Below are positions 5,762 to 9,389 of a DNA stretch of 9,389 nt, in pieces. A program made the translations under genes and the position numbers. Every line of letters begins with the position of its first letter. Position 1 is the first letter of the stretch. Below the pieces are notes generated by a model. That model made no database searches. It was given only the letters and a program-made list of their open reading frames with translations, and was not told the origin of the DNA. Origin of the DNA: DAOTXK01 sp034435395 (GTDB lineage Bacteria; Chloroflexota; Anaerolineae; Aggregatilineales; Ch27); assembly GCA_034435395.1 (NCBI GenBank), contig DAOTXK010000376.1:1-9389 (forward strand), in the 5' to 3' direction.

Positions 5762-6442
5762 TCACCCTGGTGAATCGGAAGGCGGCTCCGCCGCGTCCTC
5801 ATCGTCCTCCGGGCGGGGCAATTGCTCGGTCGGCCTGGGGCGCGGGGTCTGATGTGGGTCGATGGCTGGCGCGTCCGGGCTCGACTGGCCGGGCGACGCG
5901 GGGGGAGCCTGCGCCTCCCACGCCTTCCGGAATTCGGTCAGCCACTCCAGCTCGGCCACCAGCAGGCGCAGGCTATAGTCAAAGAGGGCCTGGATGTGCA
6001 GCGGCCAGTCCGGGTGGGCGGACTGGTGCTCGCTCCGCTGCCGGTTCACCTCGGCGATGCGGGTGCGCAGCTTGGACTCGTAGGAGTCCAGGGCGTGCCG
6101 GACCTGGTCCGGGCGCAGCAGGTGCAGGTTGGCCAGCCCCAGGATAAAACCATCGACCCGGTCGCGGGGGGTGCTGAGCAGGTTGGCGACCGCCGTTTGC
6201 AGCACGCCGCGCCCGGCCCTGGTCAGCTGGTAGACCTTGCGGGACGGGCCGCGCTCGCTGGGCGTGAGGCGGCTGGCCAGCAGACCTTCCCCTTCCAGCT
6301 TGTTGAGGATGTAATAAACCGAGGAAAAGCCAATGGCCGCCCACTCGCGCACGCCGCGCGTCTCAATGGCCTGTTGAATCTGGTAGCCGTGCTGGGGGCC
6401 TTCGGCGACCAGGCTCAGGATCGCCAGTTCGGCATCAGTCAT
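5762..6442 (-). CDS. PadR-family transcriptional regulator, 226 aa
   Basis: PadR proteins are dimeric winged-helix repressors that respond to small ligands. The N-terminal winged helix (about 1-88) shows the family pattern: AILSLVAEGPQHGYQIQQAI (7-26), then FSSVYYILNKLEGEGLL (39-55) as the recognition-helix region, then RKVYQLTRAGRGVL (68-81) for the wing and next helix. A helical C-terminal domain (about 95-176) fits the dimerisation part. A Pro/Asp/Glu-rich tail (177-226) is extra and probably disordered. AGGAG lies 9 bases before the ATG. It is the first gene of a two-gene operon with the F420-type oxidoreductase, so that enzyme is its likely target along with itself. The upstream region carries a good promoter overlapped by a near-palindrome. 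Confidence 0.9.
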   Translation of the reverse strand: MTDAELAILSLVAEGPQHGYQIQQAIETRGVREWAAIGFSSVYYILNKLEGEGLLASRLTPSERGPSRKVYQLTRAGRGVLQTAVANLLSTPRDRVDGFILGLANLHLLRPDQVRHALDSYESKLRTRIAEVNRQRSEHQSAHPDWPLHIQALFDYSLRLLVAELEWLTEFRKAWEAQAPPASPGQSSPDAPAIDPHQTPRPRPTEQLPRPEDDEDAAEPPSDSPG

Positions 6443-6477
6443 CGGCAGTCACTCCTTCCGGCGAGCGCGTCGCCGGG

Positions 6478-6533
6478 CTATTCCAGCCATGGTACTTTAA
6501 TGCTAGAATAGACGAAATAACCGGAAACGTCAA
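6478..6533 (-). promoter_or_regulatory. padR operon promoter with overlapping operator-like palindrome
   Basis: On the minus strand, TTGACG (-35, 6528-6533) and TATTCT (-10, 6505-6510) are 17 bases apart. The predicted start is near 6498, giving a leader of about 56 bases. A 10-bp inverted repeat with one mismatch (CTATTCCAGC 6478-6487, GCTAGAATAG 6502-6511) covers the -10 box and the start site. A repressor bound there would block transcription, which fits PadR autoregulation. Boxes and repeat are seen; the protein that binds is inferred. Confidence 0.55.
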
Positions 6534-6544
6534 CCCATCCGAGG

Positions 6545-6550
6545 TACAAT
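6545..6550 (+). promoter_or_regulatory. -10 element for the arsR-family gene
   Basis: TACAAT (5 of 6 consensus) lies 64 bases upstream of the GTG start, giving a leader of about 57 bases. No good -35 box is visible, so this is a weak promoter or one that needs an activator. It lies in the 171-base region shared with the divergent padR promoter. Confidence 0.3.
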
Positions 6551-6613
6551 AGGCGGGAGTCGCCGTGAGGGCGCAGGGGGTCGTGGCGGATAACGCCGTC
6601 GGGAGGCTGCTCC

Positions 6614-6961
6614 GTGGCTGAGAAAGACCTTCCCCTGACCGATCCGGACAGGGTGGCGCTGGCCGAAGCTGCCATGCTGGACGCCACCACCGCGGAGAGG
6701 CTGGCCAATCTGTTTAAGGCGCTGGCCGATCCGACGCGGGTGCGTCTGATCGCGGTCCTGGCCCGCACGGAGTTATGCGTCAACGATCTGACTGCCGTGC
6801 TGGGTATGACCCAATCCGCCGTCTCCCACCAGTTGAGCGCCCTGCGCCGGTGGCATCTGGTCAGGCGGCGGCGGCGGGGCCGCCTGATGTATTACCGCCT
6901 GGACGACGAGCACGTGCGCGACCTGATCGCCCGCAGCCTGGAGCACGTCCGCCACCAGTGA
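6614..6961 (+). CDS. ArsR/SmtB-family metal-sensor regulator, 115 aa
   Basis: This is a winged-helix dimer of the ArsR/SmtB family, which usually represses its target until metal binds. The family core runs from LFKALADPTRVRLIAVL (33-49) through ELCVNDL (53-59) to the recognition helix QSAVSHQLSALRRWHLV (67-83) and the wing RRGRLMYYRL (87-96). The C-terminal helix carries D98, H100, H111 and H114. The spacing D-x-H-x10-H-x2-H is exactly that of the alpha5 zinc/cobalt site of CzrA and close to SmtB. A single Cys (C55) replaces the CVCD pair of arsenic sensors, so arsenic sensing is unlikely. The GTG start is supported by GGGAGG 7 bases upstream. No metal transporter is in the window; the nearest same-strand neighbour is the DUF1638 gene. 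Confidence 0.9.
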   Translation: MAEKDLPLTDPDRVALAEAAMLDATTAERLANLFKALADPTRVRLIAVLARTELCVNDLTAVLGMTQSAVSHQLSALRRWHLVRRRRRGRLMYYRLDDEHVRDLIARSLEHVRHQ

Positions 6962-7007
6962 GGAAAGGCATCCAGACGGACGCCGTCCGCCCGGCTTAAC
7001 GTCCCCC

Positions 7008-7036
7008 TTGTCAGGCGCGGCCTCCTGGCGTATAGT
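7008..7036 (+). promoter_or_regulatory. Promoter of the DUF1638 gene
   Basis: TTGTCA (-35, 7008-7013) and TATAGT (-10, 7031-7036) are separated by exactly 17 bases. The predicted start near 7043 leaves about 39 bases before the ATG at 7082 but only a few before the in-frame GTG at 7049, which favours the ATG. The arsR-family gene ends 46 bases upstream of the -35 box, so the DUF1638 gene can be expressed separately. Confidence 0.6.
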
Positions 7037-7081
7037 CGGCCCACATCCGTGCCGACCCTGCTGACGAGGATACGAGCCGCC

Positions 7082-7840
7082 ATGAAACACTTCATCGCCA
7101 TCACCTGCGAAGCGCTGGCCCGCCTGACCTACGCCATCGCCGCCGCCGCGCCCCCCACCATCACCGTCCGGCTTTACCGCCAGGGCCTGCACAACACCCC
7201 CAAACGCCTGCGGGCCACGCTTCAGGACGAGATCGACGCCATCGGGCCGGGCGAATGCGACGCCATCCTGCTGGTCTACGGCATCTGCGGCACGGCCACG
7301 TTGGGGCTGGTCGCCCGCCACACGCCGCTGGTGATCCCGCGCGCCCACGACTGCATCACGCTGTTCCTCGGCTCGCGGACGCGCTACCACCAGGAGTTCG
7401 CCGCCCATCCAGGCACCTACTGGTACAGCCTGGACTACCTGGAGCGCCACCGCGACGGTGACAACGCCGGGCTGGGCGCGACCAACCTGGGCGTGATGGA
7501 CGAGGTCTACCAGGAATACGTGGCCAAATACGGCCAGGACAACGCCGACTACCTGATGGAAGTGCTGGGCGAGTGGGGCAAACATTACGACCGCGCCGTC
7601 TACATCGACACGGGGACCGGCGACGGGAGCGCCTATGAGCGGCTGGCTCAGCAGCAGGCCCAGGCGCGCGGCTGGCTGTTTGAGCGTAAGGTCGGGGACC
7701 GCCGCCTGCTGGAGATGTTGCTTGGCGGGGACTGGCGGGCGGACGAGTTCCTGGTTGTGCCGCCCGGCCACACCATCCGGCAGACAACCGAGGAGCGGGG
7801 GCTGATCGAGGCGGTCCCGGCGGATACGGCGGGCGACTGA
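7082..7840 (+). CDS. DUF1638 domain protein, 252 aa
   Basis: This is a full-length cytoplasmic protein of the DUF1638 family, with no signal peptide or membrane segment. Numbered from the ATG at 7082, key motifs are ITCEAL near the start (C9), ILLVYGICG (62-70, with C69), and PRAHDCITLFLGSRTRY (86-102, with H89, D90, C91). These Cys and His residues look like a metal or cofactor site, but no function is established to my knowledge. As I recall, family members occur near corrinoid methyltransferase genes in some archaea and bacteria; none is visible here. The ATG is preceded by GAGGA 11 bases away; a GTG at 7049 is possible but lies almost at the predicted transcription start. It follows the metal-sensor gene on the same strand and is convergent with the SH3b-LysM gene. 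Confidence 0.85.
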   Translation: MKHFIAITCEALARLTYAIAAAAPPTITVRLYRQGLHNTPKRLRATLQDEIDAIGPGECDAILLVYGICGTATLGLVARHTPLVIPRAHDCITLFLGSRTRYHQEFAAHPGTYWYSLDYLERHRDGDNAGLGATNLGVMDEVYQEYVAKYGQDNADYLMEVLGEWGKHYDRAVYIDTGTGDGSAYERLAQQQAQARGWLFERKVGDRRLLEMLLGGDWRADEFLVVPPGHTIRQTTEERGLIEAVPADTAGD

Positions 7841-7912
7841 TCCCCCGCGCGCGGGAGACGTGCCTCGGCGCAGGGGCCGACATGTATCCGGCCAACCCCC
7901 ACGGCCCGATGC

Positions 7913-7937
7913 AAAAAACGCCCCCGCCGGGCAGGCG
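7913..7937 (-). terminator. Intrinsic terminator of the SH3b-LysM gene
   Basis: Reading the minus strand, a GC-rich stem (arms CGCC and GGCG plus inner pairs, 7937-7919) is followed at once by six T (7918-7913). It lies about 50 bases after the stop codon at 7985 and is the clearest rho-independent terminator in the window. On the plus strand the same site lacks a T-tract, so the DUF1638 transcript would need another ending. A perfect CCCGCGCGCGGG palindrome at 7844-7855 just after its stop may serve that role. Confidence 0.65.
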
Positions 7938-7984
7938 AGAGCGTCTCGGTGAGTCTGACGGAATGGTGCTGGCCAGGGGCCGTC

Positions 7985-8974
7985 TCAGGGAATGACCAGC
8001 CGCTGCCCGGCGTAGATGCGGTTCAGGTCGTAGAGGCCGTTGGCCTGGGCCAGCGACCAGACGCTGACCCCATACAGCCGGGCGATGCCGAACAGCGTCT
8101 CGCCGCGCTGGACGGTGTGGGTCCGCTGGGCCGGAGTCCCGCCGGGCGGGGCGGCCCAGGTGATCGGCAGGCTCCCGATATGGCCCGCCGTCCGGACGTA
8201 AGCGGCGTTAATCCAGCCCGCGCCGCCCGCCACCTGAATCTGCACCCAGGAGCCGTCCGCATTGCGCCCCACCAGGCCCACCTGCTGGCCGTTTTGCAGC
8301 ACCGTCACCGCATTGTAGGCCGGGCCGGGGCCGCTCCGCACGTTGAGGAAGGAGACATTGGTGATGAGGCCCCACAGGTACCCGGCGCTCTCCCCGGTGG
8401 TGAGCGGCAGGCTCATGATGTTGCCCGCTGTCTGGACGTAGGCGGCATTGATCCACCCCTGGCTACTGCCCGCCTGAAGCTGCACCCAGGAGCCGTCCAG
8501 ATTGCGCCCCACCAGGCCGACCGACTGGCCGTAAACCAGCCGCGCCACCACGGCGAAGCCCGGACCGGGGCCGCTCCGCACGTTGAGCACGCTGGCGTGG
8601 GCGATGGTGCCCCACAGCACTGCCGGGCTGGTCGAGCCGTCGGTGATCGGCAGGGTTGTGATGTCCCCGTTGATCTGGAGGTAGCGGGCGTTCACCCAGC
8701 CCGCGCCGCTCCCATACTGAAGCTGCGCCCAGGAGGCGGCCCGGTCCCGCCCGATCAGAACCACCCCCTGCCCGCCGACCAGCCGCCCGATGACCGCGTA
8801 GGACACGCCGGGGCCGCTCCGCACGTTGAGGGTATAGGCCACCACGCTGCCTGCCAGCGACGCCGGGCCGTCCGCCAGCGCCGTGCTGGCCGAACCGAAC
8901 AGGCCCCCCACCAGGGCGACGGCCAGCGCCGCCATAACCACCTGACTCACATGAAGTTTACGCTGCCACACCAT
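7985..8974 (-). CDS. Secreted protein with three SH3b domains and a C-terminal LysM, 329 aa
   Basis: Starting at the ATG at 8974, the protein begins with a signal peptide: MVWQRK, a hydrophobic run (about 8-27), and an ALA cleavage motif after residue 34. Three bacterial SH3 domains follow, each with an LNVRSGPG core (at about 49, 130 and 210) and a GWVN or GWIN end, at a spacing of 80-81 residues. A LysM domain closes the protein (about 286-329: THTVQRGETLFGIARLYGVS, NGL, IYAGQRLVIP). Such modules bind cell-wall or glycan polymers outside the cell; no catalytic domain is present, so a binding or anchoring role is likely. The frame is open to an earlier start at 9055, but GGGAG 8 bases before 8974, the signal peptide position and the TATATAAG-type element at 9058-9065 favour this start. 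Confidence 0.92.
   Translation of the reverse strand: MVWQRKLHVSQVVMAALAVALVGGLFGSASTALADGPASLAGSVVAYTLNVRSGPGVSYAVIGRLVGGQGVVLIGRDRAASWAQLQYGSGAGWVNARYLQINGDITTLPITDGSTSPAVLWGTIAHASVLNVRSGPGPGFAVVARLVYGQSVGLVGRNLDGSWVQLQAGSSQGWINAAYVQTAGNIMSLPLTTGESAGYLWGLITNVSFLNVRSGPGPAYNAVTVLQNGQQVGLVGRNADGSWVQIQVAGGAGWINAAYVRTAGHIGSLPITWAAPPGGTPAQRTHTVQRGETLFGIARLYGVSVWSLAQANGLYDLNRIYAGQRLVIP
8161..8886 (-). repeat. Three tandem units of about 240 bases encoding SH3b domains
   Basis: The units are roughly 8161-8400, 8401-8643 and 8644-8886. Blocks such as CCGCTCCGCACGTTGAG recur at 8331, 8571 and 8814. The first two units (protein domains 3 and 2) also share a near-identical stretch around CAGGAGCCGTCC and GCGCCCCACCAGGCC at an exact 240-base offset. 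The third unit is more diverged. This points to internal duplication, the last one fairly recent. Confidence 0.7.
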
Positions 8975-9057
8975 ATCTATCACTCCCTTAAACCATATGC
9001 TCGTGACGCATGCTGCGTCTTGAGTGGCTGTCTCCTGCGCTGTTGTGCCGCGCACAC

Positions 9058-9065
9058 CTTATATA
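9058..9065 (-). promoter_or_regulatory. -10-like element of the SH3b-LysM gene
   Basis: The minus strand reads TATATAAG, containing TATATA and TATAAG -10 candidates. The -35 at 17 bases is poor (TTTTCC). A start near 9052 would place a longer protein start (9055) outside the transcript, in line with the ATG at 8974. Confidence 0.35.
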
Positions 9066-9193
9066 AACGCCGTTCGGGCGGGAAAAGTTCCGCATCAGGG
9101 TCAAATTCGTGGCCAAAAGCCCCGCTCTGGCGCGAAATTCCCCGTCCGGTGCATAATGCGCCTGCGCTGGGAGACCGGACAGTGGAGACACAC

Positions 9194-9389
9194 ATGCAGG
9201 ACTCGCTCGATCTGGACGCGCTGGCCGAACAGGCCGCCGAACGCCGCCAGGCCAGTCGCCGCCGCCGGACCTGGCTGCTGCTCATTCTGGCCATCGGCGC
9301 TGCCGTGATCGCCTGGCTGGGGGCCGGGGACGGCGCACCGCCCGCCGCGCTGTACGTCCTGCGGGGGGACGGCTGGGAAGCCGTCGCGC
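9194..9389 (+). CDS. Single-pass membrane protein, 3'-partial
   Basis: The gene starts at ATG 9194 with GGAG 6 bases upstream and runs off the right edge after 65 codons. The N-terminus is acidic then very basic (RRQASRRRR, 18-25), followed by one membrane helix (about 27-43). By the positive-inside rule the N-terminus is cytoplasmic and the rest outside. The visible outer part (APPAALYVLRGDGWEAV) is too short to name a domain. A CATAAT -10-like box lies at 9152-9157, and the gene is divergent from the SH3b-LysM gene, so both may act at the cell envelope. Anti-sigma factors and receptor kinases also place one helix after a basic stretch, but nothing here decides. Confidence 0.7.
   Translation, partial: MQDSLDLDALAEQAAERRQASRRRRTWLLLILAIGAAVIAWLGAGDGAPPAALYVLRGDGWEAVA

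Noticed and set aside
4827..5765. A 312-codon minus-strand frame across the oxidoreductase and zinc-ribbon genes
   Set aside because: It is in a shifted frame over the oxidoreductase gene, is Arg/Gly/Ala-rich and has no domain; the family motifs lie in the other frame.
5822..6511. A 229-codon plus-strand frame opposite padR
   Set aside because: It is an antisense shadow of padR, and its 3' end runs through the padR promoter region.
6974..6990. Small hairpin after the arsR-family gene as an intrinsic terminator
   Set aside because: Only five base pairs with a 3-base loop (6977-6989) and no T-tract follow it.
6773..7771. A 332-codon minus-strand frame opposite the arsR-family and DUF1638 genes
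   Set aside because: It lies over two well-supported genes, is rich in Val/Gln/Gly/Ala without family motifs, and has no ribosome-binding site logic.

Overview
The window is GC-rich bacterial chromosome with compact, mixed-strand genes. I see no insertion sequence, tRNA, rRNA or CRISPR array. The gene mix suggests a Chloroflexota (Anaerolineae-like) genome: a probably exported isoaspartyl methyltransferase with a Pro/Thr-rich leader, an SH3b-LysM secreted protein, a zinc-ribbon membrane protein, a deazaflavin (F420)-type oxidoreductase and DUF1638. This placement is inference from gene content and composition, not from a marker gene.

Left part (1-1360): the end of a protein-L-isoaspartate methyltransferase gene whose frame is open to the left edge. 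A convergent 80-codon gene of unknown function follows, with an AT-richer upstream region carrying a good sigma70-type promoter and a dyad. Centre-left (1360-4208, minus strand): an Mth938/AAMDC-like gene lies upstream of a large membrane protein with a spermidine-synthase-like domain. The Mth938-like gene appears to have lost one base near its 3' end, because the family's conserved C-terminal ending is present in another frame. A strong nested hairpin separates the two genes.

Centre (4209-6442): a 408-base divergent intergenic region holds outward promoters and a 12-bp inverted repeat. It is followed by a double-zinc-ribbon membrane protein. That gene's stop codon overlaps the stop of a convergent, apparently tail-anchored F420-type oxidoreductase, which sits 15 bases downstream of a PadR-family regulator gene in the same operon. 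The padR promoter overlaps a near-palindrome that could be an autoregulatory operator.

Right part (6443-9389): divergent from padR is an ArsR/SmtB regulator with a complete CzrA-type alpha5 metal site. It is followed on the same strand, behind its own promoter, by a DUF1638 protein with Cys/His motifs. A secreted protein with three SH3b domains and one LysM is convergent to it and has a clear intrinsic terminator. Divergent from that gene, the start of a single-pass membrane protein runs off the right edge.

No complete new multi-gene system is evident. The best leads are the frameshifted Mth938-like gene, the PadR/tail-anchored oxidoreductase operon with its operator-like palindrome, and the metal-sensor-type ArsR next to the DUF1638 gene.
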